Shown here piece by piece: positions 12,169-24,476 of a DNA stretch of 64,000 bases (position 1 is its first letter; the number at the start of each line of letters is the position of its first letter). The stretch comes from Diphasiastrum complanatum (Eukaryota > Streptophyta > Lycopodiopsida > Lycopodiales > Lycopodiaceae): contig CM055093.1 in the NCBI GenBank assembly GCA_029204225.1, forward strand, positions 22,613,145 through 22,677,144, written 5' to 3'. Below the pieces are notes generated by a model. The model was not told the origin of the DNA. It made no database searches and worked only from the letters and a program-made list of their open reading frames with translations. The position numbers and the translations under genes were made by a program.

Positions 12169-13794
12169 AAGGGCCTCGTGAATTGGGCCCTCGGCCTGTA
12201 GCTCATTGCCATGTGCTAGCGATAATAACTCATTATTTTCTTCAACCCTTTCAAAGGCTTGTAGAATAAATGTTTTAACTTATCTCATGTTGCCATGTGG
12301 CAAATGCTTTATTTTCACCCTTCCGTTGGCCCCTTAACCAGAACTTTAACATGAGTGAAATTTTTTTTTAACTTTTACTAAGTTGATATATTTTGATAAC
12401 ATTTTTTGAATACATTAAAATAAATAAAATAATAATAATAATAAAAAAAAAAAACAAAAACAAAAACAAATCTGGCTACCACTAATACTTAAGAAAAATT
12501 ATCTTTTGAAAAAAAATCCACATGCCGCTGCATATGGTAGTTGGTTGCACCCTTGCCTCTTCCCATTGATGTGAGTCAGCATAGGCATGCGCCTGTTGTA
12601 GGTCGTAGCTTGTTGGACACATTCCATTCTCTTGCCTTCAGAACCATACGTGTACCTTGGAATGGACCTTGATATAGTGGGGACCCAGGTAAGGGCCGAT
12701 GGTCAGCCCTGAGGGCAGGCTACCTCCATACCCAACATAGCAAGCCCATTGCATAATCTACTTTTTGATTACCATTTTATGACTGGTTGTACATGAAAAT
12801 GGATTGCGCCTCCCATTTTAAATTTCTCATTGGATGTAGACCATAATAGATGCCTCTACAAAAGTCCAACTTGCCCATTAAAACATGGCATAATCAAGTT
12901 TCAACCATTAGAAAAAGGATGGAGCAAGCCAAATGATTATGGTTAGAAAATCAGCAAAATTGGTAAGTTGCATTGCCCATTAAAATTCTTCAAATATTGA
13001 ATCGTTCACGATCTATTATATGCAAAAGTTACAAGATGGTGGTGTTGGGCCCCTCAGTCGCTTATCAGCTTCATAGTGTCTATTGAGACGCAAATTGTAG
13101 GGAAAGATTGGCTAGTCCTTGTGGGGCATCAACTCAATGAGAAGATGAGTAATTTCTTTCCACAATGTGTCGATAAACACATTATCCAACTGGATGTGTG
13201 TGCTAAAAATCTAGGCTTTAAGATTTTGTGGAATTTTTTTGTGCAACTTACAAAGTGTTTTTTATATGAAAAGATCAATAAAAATTTGTTGAAGTCTAAC
13301 ATAATTTTTCCCTTTCAACTTTTTATGGTTTTTATTGTGTTTTCTAACTATGTCTAACTTCATCCAAGTTACAATGCATTTTAAAATTCATATCTATTGA
13401 TGCTTACATAGGCACAAATAGTTGTCATTCAGATATATCTTCATACGAACCATATCTAGAATGTTTCCATTTTGTATCAACAACATATATAAATTTAAAC
13501 AATTCATATGCAAGATAGATGACTCTCGACCCTACACAAAGGTTATGGAAAATTGCATGCATGAGAACATTTATTTTAATATGATGATACTTCACTATGA
13601 AACAAAAGGAGTTTCTCTCATGTATTCTTTATTATATTTTAATGGTTCGATTAGAAGAACGACTCTTATTCTAGTAATATGATCTAAAGATGCTTAAGAG
13701 TTGTAAAGTAGGAACCATTTACATTCATCGAATATGTTGAACCTCTTGAACACGTGCCATGAATTTGGAAAGGTAGTGAATCAATAACAATTAT

Positions 13795-13796
<2 letters not shown>

Positions 13797-13825
<29 letters not shown>
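13797..13825. repeat. (GA)n microsatellite
   Basis: About 29 bp of uninterrupted GA dinucleotides in AT-rich spacer DNA. Confidence 0.9.
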
Positions 13826-13828
<3 letters not shown>

Positions 13829-15029
13829 TTGCCATATAATAATATGGATATGGCACTAAAAGTGTTCAACATAATATTGGAAGAGTACTATCAATTAACT
13901 TAAAGTTTTATAGATAGAGTTAAATAAAAACAATATAATATGATTGAAATCTTAAAAGATGGTCTCTATGATTGGATATTGAAATATTCGTTTGTTAGTA
14001 GTCTTTATTTCAAAAATAATTTATAAATGTTGGAGATTTGATATTGACATTTATCAAGTGTGTGGCTAGTCTCATGACAAATCTAATCCAAACTTGATAT
14101 GGTTTAATTTAAATATAATATTAATTAGTATCTAAGTGACATTTTTTATTATTATGCCCATTAAATCTTGAGCATTACTTGCATCTCTAATTGATGCCGC
14201 AAGGAGAATTTCTATCATATTTTGGTAAGATTAGATGAACATTAGCAAAAAAAATGGTCTAATTTAATATAGAAGTTAGTTTTGGTTTCACCAACTTTAT
14301 TGGGTTGACTTCATAACTTACCAATGATGCATGTACAACAATAAATGTGGATGAAAACAAGGTGTGATATAGTTTAAGGTGTGCTATAGATTTGATTTGA
14401 CCCACTTGCAAGTAAACTGGCATTGTTTTGAAACCCCCAAACTTGTTACATTAAAGTATTCATATGTAGTAAGAGCACAATTTGTATGTGCTAGTATGTC
14501 ACTACAATTTTATGTCTTGCCAAAGGAAAAGAAGCCTCCAAAGAAATAATAGATTTTTTTTATTATGATATTGAAAAACACATTTTTTTAGTTTGTAACT
14601 TTATTCTTGTTTTTCTCAATGATTCTATCCTTCATGAAATCATAAGCCATGCTATAGACAATGAAAAATGCCAAGAGTTCAAGATATTGTGAAAAATTGT
14701 CAACTGAAAGTGTGATTTTTTGGCGAACATTCTCATGGCCAATCCCCATAGTGGCGAGCACTTTACCAATAACATTAAAGATAATGTTGAACATTAGATA
14801 TAGTTGTCTTCAATCTCAGACCCACTAGTTTTGTAGAATTTTAAAGCAAATAATATGATGGATAGAATGTTACATATAGTTGACGTCAATCTCATACATA
14901 TTATGTTTAATGTTTCCTAGTAGGAAGAACAAATGGATCGAAATATGAATCCATTTGGTCTGAATGGATCCTAGCACAATAATGTCACAAGGTACCCCAC
15001 CCCCCCCCCCCCCATATTGTATGCCCTAA

Positions 15030-15327
15030 CTATAGGATCAAGAGGAGAGGAAGATCTTTTAAATGGTTGCTTGTGTGCCTTGGATAGACCACAAGCTTCA
15101 CAAAGCTTGCCACACTTGGATATGGATTTGGGAAGCTCGAGTGCTAGCTCCTTGGAACTCATGGACTCCATAGCCTTGTAGTTAGGATGGCCTAACCTTT
15201 TATGCGACAACTCCACTTGAGTAAGCTCCTCCCTTGTCATGTTCACACTGCCAATGACAACATTAGCATCCAACTTGAATAATCTTCCTTGCTTAAGAAC
15301 ATACATTATTGTGAATTTTACATTCAT
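15030..15327 (-). pseudogene. Copia GAG-pre-integrase fragment
   Basis: About 100 codons match the GAG-pre-integrase domain: QGRLFKLDANVV, then HKRLGHPNYKAMESM and the Cys motif CGKLCEACGLSKAHKQPF. The Trp usually found before HKRLGH is replaced. Similarity ends near 15030, beside a C-run at 14995-15013. Protease and integrase are missing on either side, so this is an orphan piece. Confidence 0.85.
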
Positions 15328-15998
15328 TTTTTTGTCTGTTTGCTCTTAAAAATCCTATATGATTATAAAAATATGCCTATAAAAAAAATTGAATTTTGAG
15401 GTCTATAGAGATAGATACGTGCATCCAAAGTTACCCATTTAAGTGGTGAAAAAAATCACCAAAATTGGAAGTATCATATTTGAGTGTATAACACCATGAT
15501 TTTGACAAAAAAAAATTTGGGTTGTCTACTTTAAATAGTATTATAAGACCATAGAAATATGTCCCTCAATTTTTTTTCAATTTGAAATTATATAGGAATA
15601 GATATGTGCATTTAAAGTTACTCATGTCAAGGGCTGAAAATTATTTGAAGTTGCTAAAAAATTGCAGCTCTTTTGGAAGTGCTTTTTACAACCCTTTCTT
15701 TGGCTATCTACTTTCAAAAAACTTTTATGACCATAGAAACGTATCTATAAAAATTTTTTAACTTGGAGTCCTATAGAGAAATATACATGCACCTCAAGTT
15801 AACCATGTGAAGTGCTAAAATTGAAAAAATTTGGAGGTAAATTGCCATCAATTGAGAGAAACAAAATTCAAGTCTTCTGATAACACAATGAAGAGTCAAG
15901 TCTAGTTTCACATACAATTGAAAGATTAAAATTTTAATCATTTGATGTTATGTTATATTTCATCATGTTATGTTATGTCTTGTCATGTTATGTTATCC
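15328..15998. other. Gene-free AT-rich spacer with TGTTA-type simple repeats
   Basis: No open frame of note. Near 15946-15996 there are repeated CATGTTATGTTAT-like units. Nothing else is recognised. Confidence 0.55.
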
Positions 15999-16079
15999 TC
16001 TTGTGAAGCCGAGTACAAAGCACTGACATCAACAAACAAGGAAGTTCTATGGCTCAAAAGACTTTTAGAGGATTTGTGA
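15999..16079 (+). pseudogene. Copia RNase H fragment (26 codons)
   Basis: Too short for standard ORF calling, but it reads SCEAEYKALTSTNKEVLWL followed by KRLLEDL and a stop. This is the conserved RNase H segment around the catalytic Glu (C/SxAEY) of copia pol. It runs opposite to the copia pieces on either side and stops where the LTR at 16075 begins, so it is probably the target into which that LTR inserted. Confidence 0.8.
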
Positions 16080-16700
16080 AGAAAAATCAGATCATTAAGA
16101 TCCAATTAAACTCTAAGATCTTTGATTACTTAAGATAGCACAACTAGCACCATTGACAATGTGGAAATCTAGCTCTAATAATGCATAGAGGCCATAAACT
16201 CTAATAGATCTTGACAAAATCATATATGAATAATAAAGTATTGTTGATGTCCATACAAAACCAGTAAGCTACTATATTTCACACGTGTGAATCCAACAAA
16301 CATCAAACAATTGCATTCTACACACAAAAATTCAAGATATCAACACTATAGTACACCAATGAGTATAGAACCTCAAAGAGATCACATGTATAAGCATGAA
16401 TGAGAGTAGAGAGAGAGAATGTATCTCTTCACTTGCTTGTAGGCTATTTATAATAAGCCTATACCCGATTTGGATGTGGTTCTCCAATCTTATCAATAAT
16501 AAGAAACTTCTAGATCTCAAACCTTACTCAATATGTAGACTAGATTCAATGAACAAAATATTCAAATTTAAATCTCCCAAACTCGACCTTCTACATTTCC
16601 CAAACTTTTCAAAAGTGGACTTAGACTAAAAATAACTTCATAAACTTTATCTCTAAGTATGAAATACATATTGGCCTACATTGCCAATTAACCAAAATCA
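16075..16700 (-). repeat. Copia LTR, probable 3' LTR of a minus-strand element
   Basis: Begins with TGTGAAGAAAAATCAG, resembling the LTR border at 60282, and shares further blocks with that LTR (for example GTCCATACAA). It contains the palindrome TTCACACGTGTGAA (16278-16291) and, on the minus strand, a TATAAATAG box near 16448-16457. The outer end near 16700 is estimated. The RNase H piece at 17280-17899 is on the same strand and could be the 3' end of the same element. Confidence 0.6.
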
Positions 16701-16860
16701 AACTAGATCAATCTTACGTTTTCTCTTGTTCTATCTGTATCCGACCTCCGATACATATAGCATGCTTGGTCTGATTACAAGAACTAAATTAGCTAAGCAT
16801 TACAAGATAGTTTAATTCAAAACATCAGCTACCTACGCCTTGCTACTTTGCTTAACTACA

Positions 16861-17215
16861 AGGACTTAACGGTTGAGTCGTGACATTCAAACTGTCACGC
16901 TCGTCGAGCTTTGATGACGTACTCGACGTTTGACGTAGCTGGCTCGACTTTTGGCTTTGGCACATTTCTGGGGTTGTGTCCTCACCGGTCACTTCGGTGA
17001 CTTCAGACACTTCGGGGACTTCGGCCTTTGGGGACTGGTTTACCTTCGTTGCCTTTGTTGTCTTCGGAGACTTCGGCCACTTCAATTGAGTCTTGACTTT
17101 GGCGTCGTCGATGACTTCGGTTGAGATGGGTGCCTTGGCAACTCGTTGGCGTCGGGGACTTCGGTTAAGTCGATGACTTCAGTTGAGTCGGTTGCTGCCT
17201 ATGTAGAAATATCGT
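16861..17215 (-). repeat. Low-complexity CCGAAGTC-repeat tract downstream of copia pol
   Basis: Minus-strand DNA built from recurring CCGAAGTC/GACTTCGG units. Parts read as Thr-Glu-Val and Pro-Lys-Ser rich peptide, for example PKAEVPEVSEVTEVTGED. It directly follows the pol remnant at 17280-17899 and is broken by stops and a frameshift. It may be a decayed C-terminal extension of pol or an untranslated minisatellite. Confidence 0.5.
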
Positions 17216-17899
17216 GTATTTCTGCAGGTAAAGGCTCACAAGCTAAAAACGCTTTGTGGATAGAAACATTAAGTTTCTTCAGCTCCCTCTCAAAGCGTGG
17301 TAGCCTTGTAATTCCCAGGCTAGCTCTCTACCTTTCAAACATTGCCTTATTCAGAGGCTTTGTAAAGATGTCGGCCACCATCTACTTAGTTGGAATGAAA
17401 ATTGTCTGCAACTTGTTTCTCTCAACCAGATCCCTGATCAAATGATACTTAATAGCAATGTATTTCGTTCTTGAGTGAAACACAGGATCCTTTGTCAGAT
17501 GTATTGCAGATGTGTTGTCCATGTGTAGGATTAGTGGCCCATTGGTGCTCTCTCCCAAACCATTTAGAAATTGTCTGAGCCATGTCAGCTCATTAGCCAT
17601 TTTGGCTACAACAACATATTTTGTCTCACATGATGATTGGACAGTTATGGTCTGCTTTCTTGTGATCCATATAATAGCTGCATTGGCTGCTATTGTGCAT
17701 CCTCCTGAGACACTTTTGGAATCATCTTTGATTGATGCCCAACTTGCATCACTATCGGATTCAATCTTGAATCCTGCATCTCGTCTATAGCATAGTCCAT
17801 AGTTCTTGTGCTCTGTAGATATTGCATAATCCTCTTGGCAATTTTCCAGTGTGTCAAATCTGGATTTATGTTAAATTGGCTCAATCTGAACACCACCAA
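17216..17899 (-). pseudogene. Copia RNase H and pol C-terminus, broken
   Basis: Minus-strand remnant. It starts with HWKIAKRIMQYLQ (17899-17690), continues with the RNase H block WLRQFLNGLGE, MDNTSAIHLTKDPVFHSRTK and KYHLIRDLVE (17600-17382), and ends with the hallmark VADIFTKPLNKAMFER around 17340-17380. A stop follows directly, but frame and composition continue for another 40 codons. Several frameshifts separate the blocks. The RT part is missing. Confidence 0.88.
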
Positions 17900-20800
17900 T
17901 CAAATAGTTAAGATAACTTCAAGTTTTTGCTTTTCTCAATCCTATATTACATTTTTTCTCAAAATAATGTATTTTGTAACGATTTGTTCTCGAATGAAGG
18001 ATTATGTGTAACTTCTTACCTCTAATCAAGGCTTTTTCACAATATATGTGTTAATATTAATAACAGAAATTGGTAAAACAAGAAACATATTATTACCTTC
18101 TATCACAGTGCAAGATTATTCCAAATTGTCTTTCAAAAACATTTCATATAATACATAGAATGAAAAACATTAAACATAGAATTCAATGTCTTTTGATCAC
18201 CTAAGAGATGCCATTGAACTTGAAATTTTTCAAATTTGTCAATGAATAGTGATTTTCCTGGGAGACGTTTCCTAATTGCAATAATCCCATAATTTGTTCT
18301 CAAAAACATCCAAGAAAGAATGTAATAAACTCCTTTATAACTTATAGAGAAAAATTTTGCATATTGTCTAGGATTTTGATCACACAATAGTTATGAACTA
18401 AATAATATAATAGATGTTGCTACTAAAATAATTATGAAATGTTGCTATTCACTAGATGATATTGTTCAATTGGACACCAAATTTTGATTATCTTGATTTC
18501 TAATACTGCATTGCTCTTTTGTCACCTTATAGTACTAAATCATACACAAAAGAACTTGTTAAGATTGAGAATGATATTATTTGTGTTCATTTTCACTAAG
18601 ACAATCTTATGAACCAAGAACAAAATCCTAAAAGGAAAAAAGAACAAACATTCAAGTTGAAACGGCCATTTTTAGTGTGACATGTAACTCGTGTATGAGT
18701 CCCAAAAATTGCATTATAAGTAAAATCTTGATTGATAGTCCAAAAAAAGACTTATATCAAGGTTGTTGATATCAAAGACCACCAATTCAAGAAAAAGGTA
18801 AATATGGCCAAATTCACACGGCTTGGATTATTATCAATTTGAAGGAGTCTACTTGTACAAAAAAAAATTACACATTGATGTAAAAGGGCCATCATCTTTA
18901 TTTGAATCAAGAGGTAAAACATCATTTGAGTCATGATCCAAAATTGTTGGAAATCCATGATAGCATTTTCTTATTCTACGCTATGCCAAAGAGTGTGCCA
19001 AAGACCTATGCCAAATCAAGGTTATTTCAAAATAGTGAATGTTTAGTTTATCAAAAATTTGCCATTACGAGTACATAATCAAATTCCAAAATATCCCCAT
19101 CATTGAGATTGAGCAAAAACACTCCTGAAAAAAGTGTGCATCTTTTGAACACATTTCTTCCAAGTGTCACTCATAACGTGATTGTTCCAAATGTCTTGGA
19201 GAAAATCTTTGCCAAACTCTGTTTTCAAGGCACATGGACATTAAGGCCCTATGAAAGACTTGCAAAAAGAGAAATTTCACTGATTATCAAAAGTACTAAT
19301 TACAATTGGCTACCAATAGAGGATCGACAACTAAGATGGAATGGTCCAAGTGACATGGTACATCCAATGGTTAGAATTAAATCCCCAAAAACTAACTCAC
19401 CCACTAACCCCACTCTAACTATACTTACCTAGCCCCATATTGATGACCAAGTCACATTCTTGACCCTACATAAATTTCAAATTTGGAGTCTATATAAACG
19501 TGTTCAAACCTTTCAAAGCACCTTTTTTTTGGATAAAAAAGAAACCAACCCAATGTGATTTAAAATCCCCAAGTTAAATGAATGTTTCAAAAAAATGTTG
19601 GATGGCAGTGAGCCCTTTGATTATAGATAGTGAGTGGGATGGCCCTAACAACAAAAGAACATTTTCCACATCTGAATTTAGTACGAGCACTGTAATGCTT
19701 TTCAGGTTTTATTCCAAAACGGGGAAAATCCTATTTTGGCAAAGAGCGAGTCTATTTTGGAATGCTACAATAGTTTCCAAGTAACTTGCATATTGCTCTT
19801 AGAGCTGCATTTTGACAGTTATAATACTTCATTATTATTTTTATTTCCTCAAATGTTGACAGATATGTAGAACACTGCAGACTTTCAAGTTGTCATTTCT
19901 AATTTTATTATCATTGTATTTTAGCCTTAGTGAATGTCTTGGTGAATATTTCAGAAAAAAAATAACTCATGCACATTATTTTAGTAAAGCCATGAAATCT
20001 TAAACTTTTTTAAATTAAGAAAATTTTCAAATTTCTAAATTTCTCTAAAAATTGAAATATTTTGCTTTTGTAAAATTTGAAACTTGCCATCAACAATTAA
20101 AATGGTGTATATTTCTTTTTTTTTAACTTGTGAGGGGCACCATTTAGCAATAAACGTATTGAAGTCACCAATAATGATAAGATTATCATCCTAAAATAGT
20201 GGGAAGGACCAGCCAGAAATTTAAGCAATGCAATCTCATACTAGGAGCATAAATTTTCTAGTAGAAAAGCTCGATCCAACTTTCTTTCAATTTAGTTAAA
20301 AGCCCAATGCCCCGATTTGTCGTACCTAGAGTTGAGAATTTTCCAACCATGAGACAGGTGATGACACCACCTTTAGCACCTTACAAAAGAGAAGCTATGT
20401 AGGGTGAGCTTGTTAAAGACACATCTTTAAGTGAATCCATGAGGCTCAGTTTCCTTAATAAAGATGACCAATTTCATTTTAAAAGTGGAAAAAACGATAA
20501 TAGACAGTTATGCCATCTATTAGGGGCACTTTTCCCCCTCGCATTCTAAGAAACACTCAGGAACGGCTAGAGCATTCAGAAAAGGCTAGAACATTCTCAA
20601 TAAAGGGGCCTGAGGTGGGTTCAGATCTCATGTTCTTTGCTTTTGCCTTAAGTGAATGACCCTTTCTAGTTAACTTAGCAACCAGAGTAAAAGCTTGAAT
20701 TCGAGTGAGGCCTTCCCAAAGAGACTATTTCAAGTCTGATTGTTGTTGTGCAGAGGCTAGTACTTCCATTACTGAACCATCATCAACCAATAGGTCATTT

Positions 20801-22450
20801 CTAAGAGTTTCTTCTTGACCTTGGACTTCAGGATATGAGACAACTAGTTCTTGCTCCAAGCAAGGTCAACACCATCACTTGTAGCAGTTTCAAGGTCAAT
20901 AGATGTTCCCACGCACTAAACTCTTTATGATTTTGATTGGGCTTTATTGAATGGGCTGTTGAGATTCCAGGGGAGCAACGATGGAAAGAGTTGTGTGCAT
21001 CATCATGCTTTGACTCCCTTGTTTTTCAAAGCTGTAGTGGCACACAGCATGCTCATCAACCTCGAGTTGATGAGAGGGGTGTGCATGTTGTACAAAAACA
21101 AAATTAGTATTCTGTTTAACATATATGATGAGCTAAGGACTTTGATAAAAGAAACAAGATGCTCAATTCGGTGTTGGCACAAGAGTCTGCTGGAAGCAAC
21201 TATCAATTCCTGGGTAAGGAACAATTGGGAATGATTCTAAAAGGCATGCAAGAATTGTGGCTGTTATGTGTTGCCAGCTGAGAGACAAACGAGAGGCTTA
21301 AATGAATGGGTTGTTGCAAATCAGGACGCTGCTCAGGGCTATAATTTTCAGCCCTCAAAATATAGAGTTCTCATGGTTGGGATTTGAACTTAACCTTCAT
21401 ACCAACAGTCAGCTTCACATTTGATGACATGTTAGGGCTGTAGTGGCTATGTGGGGCAATCAAGGGAAAGCTAAAGGGCTTTGGGAGAGTGAGCTGCTCA
21501 GATCCTCCAATTCGTCTACTAATAGATCATGAGGCTATAAAATCCAAGTACATTGAGTTCATAAGGTGCCATAGCTGTGAGAGAAGCGGAGTTGGAGAAG
21601 TACATAAACAATACCTTAACTTTAATGACGTATGAATCTAAGTGGGACAGGGCAAGGCTTGGGAAGCCAAGGTAGCAATTCTAAAAAGAACTAGAGTAAT
21701 TACAAGTGCGAAGAGACCTTTTCTGGGGATGAGACAATTTACTTTTCTTTGGCAAGAAAAGGGGTAAGGGCTGAGTTCAGGAGAATATTAGGCAGACAAC
21801 GTTTTGGCTGGAGAGGAAGTGGGAGAATGAATCTATTGGGACCTCCAAATTCAAGCTGTTGTTCACTGTGAGTAGGAACCGGATTCCCTTTGAATTGATA
21901 ATGATCAGAGGCTAAAACCTACCAAGCTTCTTGAGGAGAGAAAATTTGACCAAAGATAGCACTTTGACATGGTCTACACCAATGATTGTCAGTAAAATCA
22001 CTTAGGTTGTCTCAATATAAAACCCATGAAAGTATAAAGCGGCTTCACGCAAAAGAAAAATGCTTTCTGTAAACAAGTAGTACGAGGGAAAGTTAATTAT
22101 CCACTCTGCTTATTTACCAGAAACAAATGCTCCAAGAACATCCACCATAATCCAACAAGTTTTAGACTAATGAGATCTTTGATTAACTGTTGCGACAACA
22201 ACTCGATCGAATTTTCCATCTTAGATATCTAAGTAATGACTGGTGACACATTCATCCTAGCACTCATATTTCCTCTAATTTGGAAATATTAATCGACATT
22301 CCTTTCTAACTCGATTAAGAATTTCTAAGATGAAACCAGTCAATTGCTCTCAAGCATCATGCTCCTTTTAAGCTAGCTCAAATCTCCACTAAGGTTATAA
22401 TATTTGGCTTCAACATTTTTTCTCATATGTGCATGCCTAAGTGTCTAGCA
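17900..22450. other. Gene-free AT-rich region
   Basis: About 4.5 kb with no coding region I can support. Open frames are short, compositionally biased and lack domains. No LTR borders, primer-binding sites or long repeats were recognised. It may contain very old transposon sequence. Confidence 0.5.
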
Positions 22451-22952
22451 TAGAATTAATGAACCGTGGACGGTTCATGCTTTTACGTTCTTTCTCAGCC
22501 AGCCAGCTTAACATCACTGCAAAATCCAAAGGAAGGGATAGTAAATTGGATGTTCAGGAAGGCAGGCATACTCGACGATAAACATCCTCCAAGCCGTTAT
22601 GTTGCCACTTCAGAAGTTTCATTCTTCATTTAGCATGCGAAGCCTGACTGCAATCTATACTGCTGCTTCAGGGGCGATCCCCATGGATTTAAAAACATTG
22701 AGCTTATTTTATTTTTTAAGTCATAGCTGCTTCACTTACTCTCTGTGATCATCCGTAACAAAAATTCAATTCGTAACAGCATTTCTGAAATCGGGCAACA
22801 ACCCTGGAAAGAGCAATCACCTAAGATGAGGGACAAAAAACGAGCATTGAGGGGTTTTGGGGGGAAATAAATTAATTGATTATTTATTTATTTATTTAGA
22901 TGAACCGTACCACGGTTCCAAGGAACTGTGGTACGGTTCCTTCCACGGTATG
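22451..22952. mobile_element. Candidate 502-bp MITE with 10-bp flanking duplication and terminal hairpins
   Basis: The 10-mer GTGTCTAGCA occurs at 22441-22450 and again at 22953-22962, directly flanking this segment, as a target duplication would. Close to the left end is the palindrome TGAACCGT-GG-ACGGTTCA (22460-22477). Close to the right end is a hairpin with 18-bp arms (22902-22919 and 22922-22939, one mismatch, 2-nt loop) also built on GAACCGT. There is no ORF. Duplication length fits Mutator-like or foldback MITEs, but long terminal inverted repeats are not evident. Confidence 0.5.
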
Positions 22953-22962
22953 GTGTCTAGCA

Positions 22963-24117
22963 AAATGACTTATGAGAATCACAATGGATACAGGCCCTAC
23001 TTACAAGATCAGTTTTAATCTTCCAGCAGAACACACCATATAATCTTGAATTAATCACGTATTTAGAATAAATTATTTCATCTTTCTCTCATGTTGTAGG
23101 TGCTTGAAATTTTGTGGCTAACACCAAACTGTAAGCACCAAAGAATTACTTAAGCTTTTTACAAACTAACTGATTGATACTTCAATGTAACAAAGCCCTT
23201 TGAATGCAAAGGCCAGTAAGATTAATTTCAAAAAAATAACAGGCTAAGAGCTCATATACTATGCTAGTAGCACTCTCAACATCAGCTTAATTATCATTTT
23301 CATCAAATGATCAGACTAGGTATCTTTGGCAATGTCCATTCTAGTATTGTTCAGCCTATACTTACAACCATCAAACTGTCTCCTTTTCCCTTGAAGGCCA
23401 ATCAAGCTGGAAAAGCAGTATCATGTAAGTACTACGACTTGGCAATGATTAGCAGGTATACATTTTTACTTGCATGATATGCTTACTAGCTGAAAAGACA
23501 CTAATTCAGGACGGTTATGATCAATCTACTGATTTATAAAAATAACTGAATTCCCATTTCCTTAGTAAACATGTTTTACAACTCAAGCAAATCGGAGATG
23601 GAATCATACATTATAATATTAGCTTACTGGTCGTAGACTTCAGAGACCTCAACAATTATACATCTGAGATATCGTACAAAATTCATACCGATCCTATATG
23701 GTCGAAACACCACTAAAGTCTCCAACAAGCACATATGGCAGATGCTAATGAAAAGTGAAATCAGACTCAATCACAAGAGCACACAATTACAGATATACGC
23801 ATGCAGCAACAGACCTGCGGTCCTCCATCTCAACACCTGCACCTACAACTTGACCAACCATTGCTTGGTCACCCACAGGCTCCTGCAGACTGTTAGGTAT
23901 CTCCTGGTCAGCTCTATGCAAACCAAACCCAACCAGCAGAGCTTTTCCTTGAGCTTCCACTATAAACCAGTGCCTGTTATTCAACTGATTTTTTCTTTTT
24001 TCAAGTTTATGCATGGACACAACTCTTCCACCACTTATGCAAACATGCCATCAATCTGACTGCAAAACAGCCCACTATCCAAAACATCAAGAATCCTATC
24101 AACACAAACAGTCTCGG
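22963..24117. other. Gene-free region
   Basis: No recognised gene, LTR or repeat. The overlapping short frames at 23742-24059 show no domain. Confidence 0.5.
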
Positions 24118-24194
24118 TTTAAGGTTTAGGGTTTAGGGTTTAGGGTTTCTATGACATCTGTAAACCCCAAACCCCCCCCCCCCCCCCCCCCCCC
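24118..24194. repeat. Interstitial telomere-type repeat and C23 homopolymer
   Basis: One variant unit (TTTAAGG) and three perfect TTTAGGG units run from 24118 to 24148. After about 20 bp comes AAACCCCAAA and then 23 consecutive C (24172-24194). TTTAGGG is the plant telomere unit, although short runs are also common near plant promoters as telo boxes. Confidence 0.85.
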
Positions 24195-24476
24195 AACAAG
24201 ACCACAGAATTGCTCTCCTCAAACTGTATATTCAACTAACTCGTAAGTACAAAGATAAGTTGCTTAAAAACACTCAAAGGGCTCGTAAAAGAAAGGTGGC
24301 CCGATAACTTTGGAACTAGGCACACGTGGTGCCGTCGAAATAAGAAAGCACTGTATAAGTCGATCATTGCTATTTTAACTCTCCCTCAATGATCAACGTC
24401 TCTTTTTTATTTTAGAGTTTACTCTATTCATGGAACATACCTCCATGATAGTATTACAAGTAAAGGCTTTTTTTTT

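Larger units (their letters stand above)
11316..14970. other. Upstream region of the OPT gene and gene-free AT-rich DNA
   Basis: No convincing gene. It holds the presumed OPT promoter (11.3-11.9 kb), a perfect 16-bp inverted repeat (11972-11987 and 12153-12168), an A-rich stretch at 12415-12475 and a GA microsatellite at 13797-13825. Open frames here of up to 137 codons have no recognisable domain or protein-like composition. Confidence 0.6.
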
